A stretch of 64,000 bases of DNA from Aristolochia californica (GCA_029961685.1 JARWKL010000007.1:30124027-30188026); one strand, 5' to 3'. Shown: positions 43,074 through 54,500, numbered from the stretch's first letter. Made by a program: numbers and translations. Notes: generated by a model not told the origin, from the sequence alone.

Positions 43074-44382
43074 ATAAATAATGGTATGAGGCCACCTCTT
43101 CTTCAATAAGAATGTCCCAAAGAGACATAATAGCCACAACTGAATATAACATGACCATCTTCCAACACATATAACACGAACCAAATAATAAAGTTTGTAA
43201 AAGAACCCATAAAATAATTTGATATAAAAATTTCTTCTTAGATGCACATGCTTCATTTGAGCTCCCCCTCTCTTGAATAGTTTGGTCACATAAACTTTAA
43301 CCACAACATCTGCAATAAAATACCTCTTTCTTGTATTTCTTCTACTTCTCCTCCTCAAGTTGGGAGATAATGGCAGTGATCCCAGCTTGAACCAAACATC
43401 ATAGATGCTCAATAAGCCCAAATAACAGAGATGTAGTAATAAGCCCTCAAACCATGGAAAAGTGAGATATTTTTCTGATATAGCAATCAAAAAGTGACAC
43501 AAAACAATTGGCTTAAATTCAGATTTTTCAATGTAACAGGATACATGCATGACTTTTGATTCTTCTAGTGCGAATATATCTTTCAATATATATCAGATTG
43601 ACATGGAATTTTCACCTTCTGAAAGTAGAATTAAATACCTTTCATCAAAGTATAACTTAAATTCATAAAATATAATTATCAGAAGATAAATAATATGATA
43701 TATTTCGATCTCGGTCATTTGGCCGAACTAAGTACCGTTTCTCCTGTTTTTCCAGAATGACCATTGACTCTTCCAAGATAAATATATCCTTATAAAAAAA
43801 TCATACCCAAAATTGGTTGAATAGGTAAGAAAATATACTTACATATCTTTATTTTGATATATAATTCTCCATATAAAGTCTCTTTCTTGATAGCATAAAA
43901 TACCTTGGAAGTTGAGGCTTTCTGCTACCGCTCGAACCTCATTTTCAATCTAACCTTTGCTGCTTCAAATATTGATTTCCTTGTAGATAACTCAGATAAA
44001 AAATTGGTTGAATAGATAAAATAATAAATTTACAGATATATCTTTTTATATACATTTCTCCATATAAATTCTAGTTTTTGATAGAAAAAAATACCTTAGA
44101 AGTTGAATCTTGATGCAGCTGCTTGAACCATTTTGCAATCTGACCTTCGTTTATTCAAATATCGTTTTCTCTCTGTAGATAACTCTGATTGGAACAAATC
44201 ATTTTTTTTGGAAAGTAGACTCAAATATATTTCTGTCAATATATAATTTACAATATATTTTACTCCGTATAGAGGTAAAAAAACAGAAATTAAACTACGG
44301 GTGTAGGGAATAAAAAAATAACTACAAACCTAGAAATAGGGTTGAGGGTTTAGAGAAAATGATCACATTACCTCTGTGGGTT

Positions 44383-44721
44383 TGTTATGGCCCTGGGGTT
44401 AAGTACCTATGCATTTCGCTCCTATCAGACCGGTCTTTTGGGTAGTATTGGCTAGGTGCTTAACATTTGATATCAGAGCGGGCTCCCACGTCGCGAGTTC
44501 GAATCCCCGAGGGGAGTCCCGACGCAGGTGTCACGAGCCTTAGATGTGGTCACTGTAAGGGATTATGGGATCTTGACACGGCACCCGTCGTTGAGTGTTA
44601 AGCCACCGTGGACATTGGCTCGCGAAGGTGGGGTGTACTATTATGGTCCGGGGGTTAAGTACCTATGCCTTCTGCTCGTAACAGGCAGGTCTTTTTGGTG
44701 GTATTGGCTAGGTGCTTAATA
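44383..44721 (+). mobile_element. TRIM element (copy 3) in element G
   Basis: 339 bp with a perfect GGGTT duplication (44378-44382 and 44722-44726). Direct terminal repeats run from about 44383 to 44465 (TGTTATGGCCC to GCTTAACA) and from about 44642 to 44721. The primer site TTGATATCAGAGCGGG is followed by GAGTTCGAATCCCC at about 44496-44509. No coding capacity. Confidence 0.9.
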
Positions 44722-44761
44722 GGGTTGACCACGTCAGCTCACATAACCTGCCCTGATGCCA

Positions 44762-45197
44762 TGTTAAATTTATGGAAAAGATAAACAATTCATTGACTTA
44801 TTATAATCAGAGTACATGAACCTCTATTTATAATATAGGAAGGTAGTAGAGTCCAATTACAATAAAACTATCTTTGTCCCAATTACACCCAAACTCTAAC
44901 ACTTAAAGATAAGTCCTAGCATAATTAAATAACTCAATATAGATAAAATACAAACATAACTCAAACTAAAACTCTTCTTGGACGTGACTATGAGATAAAG
45001 ATACTTTTTGTGAGTCCTTCTTGATCTTCCAACCTATGTAATAAGGATGCCAGCTTGTGGTATTCATGGTGGGTCCTACTTCTGATGGGCTTAGGCCCAT
45101 CTTGTGGGCCTTCCTTTGTTGTGTGGCCCATCTTATAATACTCTTAGATATGTGGGCCTTCTTTGGTCGTGTGGGCTTTGGGACCTATCTTACAACA
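44762..45197 (-). repeat. 5' LTR of element G
   Basis: 436 bp, TGTTAAATTTATGG to ATCTTACAACA, very similar to 42233-42667. Confidence 0.88.
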
Positions 45198-45202
45198 CCA
45201 TA

Positions 45203-46130
45203 TACCTTTGGAAAGTGGCTGGAGCATTGCAAAGACCAAAGGGCATGAGACGATATGTAAAAGTCCCGAATGGGCATGTAAAAGTCATCTTTTCTTGATC
45301 CTCCAAAGCAATTGCAATCTGAAAATAACTTGAATAACCATCAAGAAAACAATAGTAAGAATGATCAACTAACCTTTCAACCATTTGATCAATAAAAATC
45401 AAAGGCAAATGGTCCTTGCGGTTATAGCATTTAATTTTCTATAAACTATACAAACCTGCTACCCATTATGAACATGGGTAGGAACTAACTCATCATTCTG
45501 ATTTTTCACAACAGTTATTCCAGTCTTTTTAGGAACCACTTGAACTAGGCTGACCCATGTGCTATCCAAAATAGGATAAATCACTCCAACTTCAAGAAGT
45601 TTGAGGATCTTCTTCTTCACTACATCCGTCATGAGCTGGTTCAATCTTCTTTGTTGTTGACGGGAAGACTTTGTTCCCTCTTCAAGTAAGATACGATGCA
45701 TTCATGTGGAAGGGCTAACTCCTTTAATATCTGCAATTGTCCAACCAATAGCCGTCTTATGTTCCTTAAGGACCTACACAAGCTTTTCTTCTTGTAGTGC
45801 ACTATGTTTATTGGAGATGATAACTGGTAACGTTCCTCCATCTATAAGGAACACGTACTTGAGGTGACTGGGGAGTGGCTTCAAATCTGAAGTGGGAGTC
45901 TGCAAAACAGAGGGTAAAGGCCTCTTGTTAGAAATTGGCAATGTTATATAAAGAATGTTACCTGATTGTTGTAATTGTGGAATATCATTCCATGCTGCAA
46001 CAGAGTCCTGCAAATCAGAACTCAAGGCTAACTCCTCATTCTCTTTCTCAAGATGCCTACTAATGGCAACTTCCAATTCATCTTTTTCCATCAAGTTCAA
46101 AAACTTCATGTGCGAAAGAATCAATCACAT
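45203..46130 (-). pseudogene. Athila-type RT N-terminal part, broken
   Basis: Minus strand: ISRHLEKENEELALSSDLQD and the linker from 46124, then EEGTKSSRQQQRRLNQLMTD, ILKLLEVGVIYPILDSTWVS, LVQVVPKKTGITVVKNQ (RT fingers), and VERLVDHSYYCFLDGYSSYF and MPFGLCNAPATFQRYM (RT palm), cut at 45203 by element G. A gap of stops lies near 45460-45409. Confidence 0.83.
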
Positions 46131-46161
46131 CAATATAATAAATATTATTATCATCACTAGG

Positions 46162-46623
46162 TTATTTCATGGCATCATAAATGTTCAACTTAACAATTTC
46201 ACCATCAAATTCCATTGTATGTGTGCCAATATGAACATCTATCTTAGTCTTGGATGTCTTTAAGAATGGTCTTCCTAACAAAATAAGAGCAGTTTGGTCA
46301 CCCTTTTCCATATCAAGCACATAGAAATCAGCATGGAAAATCAAATCAATTACTTGCACAAGAACATCCTCAACTACACCCTTAGGATAGGCATTAGATC
46401 TATCAGCCAATTGAATCAAAACACTAGTTTTATTCAAGGGTCCAATTTTCAAAGAAGCATATATAGAATGTGGAATGACATTAATCAAAGATCCTAAATC
46501 TATCATGGCCTTCTCAAATTTGATGTTACCTAACATACAAGGGATAGTAAACATACTTGGATCTTTGCACTTCACAGGGAATTTTCTTTGAATAACTACA
46601 GAAACATTCTCCCCTGCTCTCAC
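46162..46623 (-). pseudogene. Athila-type aspartic protease
   Basis: 153-codon open minus-strand frame: FTIPCMLGNIKFEKAMIDLG, then SLINVIPHSIYASL, LADRSNAYPKGVVEDVLV and ALILLGRPFLKTSKTKIDV. In Athila-group proteases the catalytic triplet is D-L-G here (IDLGSLINV). It would process the polyprotein. It is the best-preserved piece of the element. Confidence 0.82.
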
Positions 46624-46636
46624 CTTCTCACATCCT

Positions 46637-47395
46637 TTAAGTTTTTTTTTTCCTCTTAATTGTGCACAATTCCTTCAAGAATTTATCATAAAAAGGCACT
46701 TGTTTAATAGCATTTAAAAGTGGAATATTTACCTCACATGTGTGGAAAGTCTCATATAAATATTTGTTTTGCTCATATTTTCTAGAATCTGCCAAAGCCT
46801 GAGGAAAAGGAGGAACAGGTTTATAATCAGAAAGAGGTGGAAACTTACGCTTCGGTACGTCATCATCATTGGAAAAGTTCCTGTCTACAATGAAGTTTTT
46901 CTCCTTTTCTTGCTCTGATGATGCAGGGGCTTCCTTTACCGGAATCTCAACTCCTTTATCACTTCTCAAAACGATTGCACTTGCATTTTCTCTTGGATTT
47001 ACTACCATTTGAGAGGGTAATTTCCCTGAACTTTGTGCCTCTAGTCAACTAATTACGGTTGCTATCTGGCCCATTTGATTGTCCAAACATTAAATACTAG
47101 CCCTTCCCTCTTGTTGAAATTGTTTTGTCTCCTGTTGAAATTGCAAAGTATTAGTTCAAGAGACTTAACAATATCTTCTAAAGACATACCAGTATTCGAA
47201 GTTTGGCCCGGTTGTTGTTTAGGGGGATATGGCTACTTATATTGCTGGTAACTTGGGTGATTTTGAGTGGCATGCTGATTAACTTGTGGATTCCCATAGC
47301 TAAGGTTGGGGTGATCCCTCCATCCCATGTTATACATGTTCGAATAGGGATCATACTTCCTTTGCGGTTGTCCAGGAAAATGTAATGTACGCAAT
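46637..47395 (-). pseudogene. Athila-type gag C-terminal region, broken
   Basis: The frame 47008-46637 has VNPRENASAIVLRSDKGVE and EVNIPLLNAIKQVPFYDKFL, the usual gag-protease linker. Upstream, in pieces to about 47395, are KYDPYSNMYNMGWRDHPNLS-like words typical of Athila gag. It ends where an LTR of the J/L family begins. Confidence 0.75.
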
Positions 47396-47404
47396 AACAT
47401 TAAA

Positions 47405-47805
47405 TGTTATGTATGCAATAACATTATTATTTTAGTTGTTTTCTTTAATTTACTTTATTTTATTTCAGTTGTAGGTTACAGGGGTATTTTAGGAATATTT
47501 TATTTATAGGGGTATTTTTAGAATATTTTATTGTAAACCTTAACCGGGTGAACCCTATTTAAGGGGTAAGAGTAATGAGAAACACAAGCATTGAAGTATT
47601 AAGAATTAGGTTAAATCTAGCGTAAAGAGGTGAGATCCAAGGTTAAGGTTTTCCTAAAAAATCCACGTATTCTTTCATCCTCCATTGATCTTCGTCTTCC
47701 CCATGTCTTTCTAATATCCCTATAGTAATGCCTGGAAGACCCATAACCCATGGCAGATCTCAGATCCTCCCAAAGAATCCTTGTGTCAGATCCGGGACCG
47801 TAACA
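47405..47805 (+). repeat. J/L-family LTR at the left of the chimera
   Basis: 401 bp, TGTTATGTATGC to CGGGACCGTAACA; AACCCTATTTAAGGGG at 47551-47566. A partial repeat of its first bases (GTAATGTACGCAATAACATTA) lies directly before it at 47382-47402. Confidence 0.8.
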
Positions 47806-48195
47806 ACTGGTATAAGAGCTAGCTCCCTCGTCGCGTGTTCGAATCCCAGAGGGGGCACTGCGAAGGGGGTGACCTTGACGGAGTAGGCTACTGCACGTGC
47901 GGAGGGGGCAACCTTGGCGGAGTGGGCCGTCGCTAGAGTGGGCTGCCGTGGATGTCGGCCCGCGAAGGAGCGCTACGTCACGAGTTCGAATCCCGGAAGG
48001 AGAGCTTGCGGAGGGGGCGACCTAGCCGGAGGGGCGACCAAAGTGTGTTCCTGCACCATTGGGCCACCGCTAAGTGGAAGGGGCGACCTGAGTGTGTTCC
48101 AACACCAATGGGCCATTGCTAGAGTGGGCCATCGCTCGAGTAGGCCATCACAAGTGGGCCACCGTGGACGTCGGCTCTCGCGAGTGTGGGTGTGA
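47806..48195 (+). other. TRIM-type interior, enlarged by internal repeats
   Basis: G-rich noncoding sequence with two copies of GTTCGAATCCC (about 47837 and 47984), repeated GAGGGGGCGACC-like blocks, and repeated GTGGGCC(A/G)TCGCT blocks. It corresponds to the single-copy interior of the other TRIMs. Confidence 0.6.
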
Positions 48196-48277
48196 TGTTG
48201 TGGTCATGGGTTATGTACCTATGTCTTCCGCTCCTAACAGACCGGTCTTTTGGGTAGTATTGGCTAGGTGCATAACA

Positions 48278-48579
48278 CCCATAGACCAAGGTGAAGGCCT
48301 ACATGCCCATACAATGATGGCAGGATGGTAAATAACGGGTCATGTCATAGAGATGGCATTGATATAATTAGGTTAAAGTTCCAGGGTTAAAACCCTCAAC
48401 CCTAAACCCTAAGTTCAGGGGTATTATTGTAATACTATAGTTTAATTAATCTATAAATAGAGCTTCAGGAGAGGGTTAGGACATCATGTCCATAACCTCT
48501 TCTTCCTCTGGTTTTCTCCCAGTGACTCCCTCTCTCTTTTTCTCCATGAGCTAAATCCATGGAGTCCTAAAAATCAACA
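48278..48579 (+). repeat. 5' LTR (partial) of element I
   Basis: From CCCATAGACCAAGG to AAAATCAACA, matching 58036-58316. Contains TCTATAAATAGAGCTTC (about 48452-48468), a TATA box. Followed by the primer site TAGTATCAGAGC (48580-48591). The first part of the LTR is missing left of the TRIM chimera. Confidence 0.75.
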
Positions 48580-50724
48580 TAGTATCAGAGCTTAGATTTT
48601 CAAGATTCTAACTACAGTTTTTTTCAGGATTCATTCTCTTTCGTTTTTCCCATAATTTTTTTTGTTGCTCGTGTTTATTTTTTTAGTACCTACATTCCTT
48701 AGTTGTATTTTTTTCCAGATTGCCCATCCATTACTTTGTCAGATTCTCATAATTTTTTTTGGAATATCAAGTGAATCCAGTCTGAGTTAATTCGACTGGA
48801 CAACAAACATGCCAACGGGTGCACCTCGACGTTCGCTTGAGAGCTTCTGAGTCCAGACCTTCCGTCGCCATAGTCGGGCTGACCTGCACCGTTGGGCGCC
48901 ATCTCAGAGACTAGTGAAGAGAGAAACACACGCAGGCAGAGAGAAAAAATTCTTGCTGATGCTCTTCCTCTAACTGTTGTCCATGGTTGCCTCTGTATTG
49001 GAAGGTCACAGGTATTGCAATGTCTGCTGCTGATTTCTGCACCTATTTATAATCTAAATCTAGAAAAAATTTCCAACTGTAGAAATCTATCTTCTGAAGA
49101 TATAATCATATCTTCCCGTTGTTAATCCGGAAGAGTCTCTTCTCTCTCCTATTATTTTTTTTTGAAAACTTCTCTGCCATTCCATTCTGCCAAGGTTCTA
49201 TTTTTACCGAGTTATCTACCAGTAGAATTATTGATTACTCTACTACAACAAGTTATATTTTCGGCATGTCACTTTCCAGCTATAGCAGATTTCAAAAATT
49301 CCATCGTTGGCTTGTCTTCTCTGATCCAGCCTTTTTTAGTAGGTTCATTGCTTCATCTGAAAGTTTCCTTTGGCAGTATCACCGCCGAGCTTGCCAAGCG
49401 CCATCTTGGTTGCCGTTTCTGGAAGACAACTGCTCTCCAGCACCACGGGGAAGAGTAGATGCTTGTTGTCTGCTGGTATCTTCCTAAAACTTGTTGCTGA
49501 TTTTGGAAACTCTTGTTTGGATAGAATCAGTCGGATGCAACTATCTTCGAAGAAAAAAAAATCTCTGCTGATCCATTGCTACATTGCTATTTTGGGAAAC
49601 TCCCGATTCTCTACGAAGTTGTCTCTCTGTTGTTATTTAGTGCGCCAGTGTCGTTGCCATTTCCAAAGACAATGACTTCTCACTGAGAGGAAGATTGTCA
49701 CGATGATCTCTCTTTGCTCTGTTGTTTTCACTCTGTTCGACATCGAGGAAGAAGATGGACTATTGCAAAATTATAATTTTTCCTAAGTTGGAATAGCTGA
49801 TTAAATCCAACCACTCTGGCCAACTCGGACCGGCCTAGCAAAACAGCGACGCACCCAAACTTATTTGGTTCGCTCATCCAACGGGTCGAACCAACTCAGA
49901 CCAAGTCAAGTCGGTCCGGGTCACCTCAGTGAATCAACTCTGACATGGCCCACTTATTTTTTGCCTCGGTATACATGTCTAGATCAAAGTTTATACATAT
50001 TTCTGCAGTGACTCAGATATATTGATCTACTATTTGACTCTGCACAACTCGGTAATTTTTTTGGCTTGATTATTCTTTTAAAGTATTGATAGATTATTCT
50101 TTGGTTAGCATATTATTTGGTACAGATATTTGCATTAAATTATTTCATGGGTCAATTTTACAAGGATTATTTTGATTCATATTATATGGGCCCAAGCCCA
50201 TGTCAGCTGCTAGTATTATGTCTCTTTGGATGAGACATTATTATTAAAGAAGAGGTGGCCTCAGTATCTTTCCTCATACCAATATTTATTTGACTCTCAA
50301 ACATATTGCAGTTGAGACACCATGACAGTCGGTGCCCGGATTGGGACACCATAATGGATGAGTTTATTGCAACATATCATTTTACTTCCCCCCATTAATG
50401 TCATTTATTACTCTAACCATTTGAGAGACGTTGTCCTATGGAGGGACACGGTGATGGAGGAGTTTTTTTATTATCCTTTGCAACAATGTATAGGAGTATG
50501 ACGAACATTCAGCATGAGCTATTTGATTGGATTATGGAGCAATGTCATACGACTTGAAGTGATTCGACTCTCACTTATCTTATGTCAGTTGGGCCTCATG
50601 AACAAGAGCACCAGTAGGAGGGGGAGTGTTGGAGGATATGGAGGACTACCATTTTATACAAAAAGATTCTATATAATATTTGCAGCATGCTAGGAGTTCA
50701 TGATGTTCCCTGCTTGAGGGAGAG
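48580..50724 (+). other. Interior of non-autonomous element I
   Basis: Starts with a tRNA-Met primer site and ends with two polypurine/LTR-edge motifs (GGGGGAGTGTTGGAGGAT at 50621-50638 and GAGAGTATTAGAAGAT at 50721-50736). Small open frames at 48892-49675 show no known family. The 3' third resembles the G/F interior (repeat words ACACCATGACAG and GGTGATGGAGGAG near 50320 and 50450). No gag or pol. Confidence 0.6.
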
Positions 50725-50765
50725 TATTAGAAGATAGGGCCCAACCCCACATGACCAAGGAAGGT

Positions 50766-51120
50766 TGTTATGCACGCAATAACATTATTATTTTAATTGT
50801 TTTTCTTTAATTTAATTTATTTTAATTCAGTTAAAGAATTAATAAGCCACATGGGTATTTTTGGAATATTTTATTTATAGGGTATTTTTGTAATATTTTA
50901 CCTTAAACTTTATAAGGGTGAACCGTATTTAAGGGGTAAGAGTAATGACAAAGACATGCATTGATTTAGAGTAAGCAAGGGTTTTAAGTTCTCCTCAATG
51001 AGCTTAGGGGTGTGCGTTCTCCTCAAAGAACCTAGGGTTTTCAAGCTTCCCTTCGGATTGATTTTCTTCTTTCTCATCTTCCTCCCTACGAATCCATGTG
51101 TTAGATCCAGGACCATAACA
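50766..51120 (+). repeat. 5' LTR of element J
   Basis: 355 bp, TGTTATGCACGC to AGGACCATAACA; matches 57598-57951. Confidence 0.88.
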
Positions 51121-51753
51121 ACTTGGTATCAGAATAGGTTAACACAGTGGAGAACATCATAATGAGTTGAGGGAAGTGGTGCTCAGAGGTCGGCAACCAC
51201 AGGAAGAGACTGACAGAAAAATTACTCAAATCATGCAGCAGTTTGAACAATTGCCAATTCTGAAGTAGAAACTCGACAGACTCAAAAGATAAATACAAAT
51301 GATAGTGATGCATGAAGGGGCTGCAGAGAGAAAGGATGCGGAGCAAAAGTCCCGTGCCTTCTCACGGAAAGCAACAAACCTTTCTCATTGGACAAAAAAC
51401 GTCTCCAAGAATAGGAGACACTAAAATTTCTAGAGTCATCCCGGGCATGGAAATCAGACGGCGGGGACTCATAAATTTCAAAATTAGAAGAGTATTCAGC
51501 ACAACCTTCTTCAAAAAATCCTGAATGGGGTTCACCATCAAACCCCTTCTCACGGGATGCCATACACTTCCCCAAACAAAAAACACATAAAATCCAAGAG
51601 CTCTCTGTCTCAGAAAAGCTCCCCGCACCGAAACCTCAAAGGGCTGTTGTTCACCACCGGAAAAAGAGGAGGCTCCATCGGCGATGTCGAAAGAAAATAC
51701 TGTGGGCTTTGGCTTCCAGACTCTCACTCTCCCTCTCAACCTCACTCTCTGTC
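51121..51753 (+). pseudogene. Family open-frame relic of element J
   Basis: After the primer site, shifted plus-strand frames contain LEEYSAQPSSKNPEWGSPSN and FSRDAIHFPKQKTHKIQELS, matching open frame 1 of element Q. Further on KGCCSPPEKEEAPSA and VGFGFQ match the corresponding part of element L. Stops and shifts are many. Cut at 51753 by K. Confidence 0.6.
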
Positions 51754-52119
51754 TGTTATGGACTCCATAACATCTAGATTAACTAGTCAACGAAGAGGGT
51801 GGATTATGTAATTTGCACTTTTAATTCATTAGTAGGTTTTCTTGTAATTCGGTTGAAACTTATGGCCTCTTGCTTGGGCCTTTGTTGGCATCATTCCCTA
51901 ATTCCCCTTATAGGGACGTCTGATTAATGAAAGACCAAGCATTTATCATAGTTGAAAATGAGATCGGGTTCTCTCTCTCACGAGGCCTGAGATCAGGTTC
52001 TCTCTCTGACAAGGTCTAAGGTGCAAGCTTCCTTCGAAAGCTTGGTTATCCTCACATCTTCTGATCCGGAACCAGGAAGAGATCGTCTGGTCGTTGATCC
52101 ATCAAAACGGGGTATATTA
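51754..52119 (+). repeat. 5' LTR of element K
   Basis: 366 bp from TGTTATGGACTCCATAAC to GGGGTATATTA. It has an extra copy of the TCGGGTTCTCTCTCTCACGAGG block relative to the 3' LTR. Confidence 0.85.
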
Positions 52120-53410
52120 ACTTGGTATCAGAGTGGACCACCGTCGACGAATCATCTTCTCTAAATGATTGTCACACTCTGGTGAAGGAATTTCTGATCG
52201 AAACACTGAACCACTACGCTGCACTCCACATTGGTCTTAAGGAAATCCAGGAGCTTATCATCAACTCACTCTTCAATTTGATGCAAATATTGCTCAGACT
52301 TCTGCTATTCCGGGTAGTGCCTCAAAAACAAAATCAGATAAATCGGCAATGCCAGAAATTAGAGAACCCTCTGTTTCTCCAGTGACGGTGACGTCTGAAA
52401 TTGGGACTCCACATGTCCGAAATTGGAAGGATCCTCCCCACAAAATTCGTCGGCAAAAATGGAAGGGTTTTTGCCATCAAACACTTTCTCCCTGGACGCC
52501 ATACGTTCTCTTGAACCAAAGACGCCAAAAATCCGAGAGCTTGCTGTCTTGGCCAAACTTCCCGAGTGTCCAAAATCAAATGGCGAGGTGACTTCCAAAC
52601 TGAAAACCTACTTTGTCATAGTGGAACCTCGACACATATTCATCGAGAAGTAGAAATGTTCTTAATTTAGGCCACTCGTTCATCCTGTTCGCCGTCCACA
52701 ACATCTCAAGCTCGACGGGCTAGCAGTTGGCACGGGGCTTGAAAATTATAGACAAGCACCATTGCTGGCTTCTACGAATCGACACCCACCAAAACCCAAA
52801 GATTTCAATTTTGAAGTTGAAAGCTCTGGCGGAAGAAGAGAGGTCTCGCACAGAAGATTTTGAATTGAAATGGCTTCAACAAGATGAGGCCCCTGTTCAG
52901 GGTGTTGTAAATGGCCTTCCATTCGTGGTTGCTAGGCACAAAATCAGGTCTGCAATTGTCGTTCCACCCTTTCTTACAGTGGAGCATGCATCCCTCTCTC
53001 TCTACGCACCTATATTTCCATGCGTCAATGGGACTCCTAATGTCGGGGAGTTGTTCGAAGTAATGCCTCAACATGATGTTAATGGCTGGTAGACAAAGCC
53101 AACGTGGTTAATTAATCCTTCTAGAATCATGCCCATCTTCCAATTCAAGCAGCCGAGGGCCTTACCTATGTTTGCCCTCAACAATTTTTTTTCACAAGGG
53201 CAAAGGAGAGATTCTATTCTGATGAATGCCTACAGCAACCTGGTGGCTATGTTTGCCCTCAACAATTTTTTTTCACAAGGGCAAAGGAGAGATTCTATTC
53301 TGATGAATGCCTACAGCAACCTGGTGGCTATTTTGGGTCATTTCGCTAGCGGTAACAGTCCATGTCAACATATTGTGTTAATTTTTTTGGGTGATATGGA
53401 TGCTACTCAT
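52120..53410 (+). pseudogene. Family open frames of element K
   Basis: The first residues (SEWTTVDESSSLNDC) sit at the position of the chromovirus gag start (DRSTLGDSSSPEDL). Then REPSVSPVTVTSEIG, LPSNTFSLDAIRSLEPKTPK, LAVLAKLPECPKSNGEVTSK, LKWLQQDEAPVQGVVNGLPF, RHKIRSAIVVPPFLTVEHAS and FPCVNGTPNVGELFEVMPQH follow in several frames, matching Q and R. Function unknown. The region ends GHFASGNSPCQHIVLIFLGD before the captured gene. Confidence 0.6.
53168..53329 (+). repeat. Perfect in-frame 81-bp tandem duplication in element K
   Basis: Units 53168-53248 and 53249-53329 are identical and encode MFALNNFFSQGQRRDSILMN plus 7 more residues twice. Confidence 0.95.
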
Positions 53411-53416
53411 TCTTTG

Positions 53417-54500
53417 AGTAGTGTTCCAGTGACAATTGTGTTCTATGACATCAATTCTCGGGTTCTTGTTTCTGGAGATCAGCATGGAATGATCTGCAAT
53501 TTCACATTCAAACCTGAGCAAGAAAGTACAAAGCAAGGATGCAGTAGCAACATTCATGACATCAAGCTTCTAAAGGTTATATGAGCTGTAATGTCCATCC
53601 ATATGAACTCCATTGCAGGGAAACTTGTCATTGGATCTGATGAAGGATCGATTTCGATAATTGAGATGGAAGAGCCTACCATATTGTCTCCAAGACGTTT
53701 TTCAATTGAACCATCTACTGGTGCTTTAAAATTTGAGAATAGCATCTCCAATGGCTCTCAGAAAAATATTTTTCTGGTAACCCTAAAAGATTCATCCATT
53801 TTGGCCCTTGATGGAGAAGCTAGAAATCCACTCAGCAGCTATGGGCTCCACTGTAAAAAACCTGCAAAAGCACTCTTCCTGCACCTTCTCGATGAGCAAA
53901 ATACATCTGGCCATGGATACATTGCCTCAAGTCCACGTTTGAACCAAGGGCAGATGAGTAATGCAACAATATCAAAGCAATCACTTGTGTTGGTTTGTTC
54001 TAAAAAAGCTGCACATTTGTATTCCTTACTTCATCTGGTGCAGGGGGTTAAAAAAGTGCACAATACGAAAAAGTTCCAGGGACTTGCTGGTGGGCATCAA
54101 CAGTCTCCAGTCCGAGTTCTGGTATTGGTCTAATACTACTGTTTACAAGTGGCAAAATCAAAATAAGGTCTCTTCTAGATTTATCCTTACTACTGGACAC
54201 TTGAGGGATTTGACTGTTTCAAATTCAAATTCAAGCTCAACTTTGAATTTATCTTTCTGTTGTGCCTCGGAAGAAGAACTCATTTTGGTGAACGCAAATC
54301 AAGAAATCCTTTTCATCTCTATTTTTTTTAGGAATGACATATACCGAAAGCTGGAATCCATTAGCCTACTTTACCAGAACACTATTCCTATGCAAAATGC
54401 CCCTAGCAGTAATGCGAGACAAAAGGGATTATTTGGTTCAATTATCACAGCTATAAGGGGCAATAAGACAGCACAACCAGGACGTAGTCGTAGATTCTAA
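53417..54500 (+). pseudogene. Captured tomosyn/Lgl-like (R-SNARE, WD40) gene fragment
   Basis: Frames 53417-53583, 53591-54133 and about 54130-54500 read VTIVFYDINSRVLVSGDQHG, LVIGSDEGSISIIEMEEPTI, KNIFLVTLKDSSILALDGEA, KKPAKALFLHLLDEQNTSGH, QSLVLVCSKKAAHLYSLLHL, VQGVKKVHNTKKFQGL, EEELILVNANQEILFIS and KGLFGSIITAIRGNKTAQPG. This order matches the C-terminal half of plant tomosyn/SRO7-like proteins, regulators of exocytic SNAREs. No intron-like gap is seen over about 1.1 kb, which suggests capture from spliced RNA (inferred). One stop and at least one frameshift near 54125 break it; the N-terminal half is absent. Confidence 0.75.

Larger units (their letters stand above)
42233..45197 (-). mobile_element. 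Element G: non-autonomous LTR element in the Athila-type RT
   Basis: 2.97 kb with 435-bp LTRs, a perfect CCATA target duplication (42228-42232 and 45198-45202), a minus-strand primer site next to the right LTR (about 44749-44761, TGGCATCAGGGCA, mutated) and a polypurine tract next to the left LTR. Interior has no gag or pol. It shares LTR and interior with F and N, and its polypurine region with I. A TRIM is nested at 44383-44721. Confidence 0.88.
38939..47404 (-). mobile_element. Athila-type Ty3/gypsy element, minus strand, split by element G
   Basis: Own parts are 38939-42232 and 45203-47404. Minus-strand order: gag end, protease, RT, RNase H, integrase, 3' noncoding region. The protease (LGSLINVIPHSIY, LGRPFLKTSKTKIDVHIG) and the linker (EVNIPLLNAIKQVPFYDKFLKELC) are typical of the Athila/Tat group. 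The gag start, 5' LTR and a recognisable 3' LTR are missing. It is heavily decayed and probably older than the chromoviruses. Confidence 0.82.
47405..48277 (+). mobile_element. Chimera of a J/L-family LTR and a TRIM body
   Basis: The left end is a full LTR of the J/L type (47405-47805), followed at once by a primer site (ACTGGTATAAGAGC) and then by TRIM-type interior with TTCGAATCCC motifs, ending in a TRIM terminal repeat (48196-48277, TGTTGTGGTCATGGG to GTGCATAACA). Flanks (TTAAA, CCCAT) do not form a duplication. The switch lies at or next to the primer site shared by both families. Confidence 0.7.

Noticed and set aside
48747..49675. Open frames in the interior of element I as host genes
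   Set aside because: Short, overlapping on both strands, no motif, and located between a primer site and polypurine tract.
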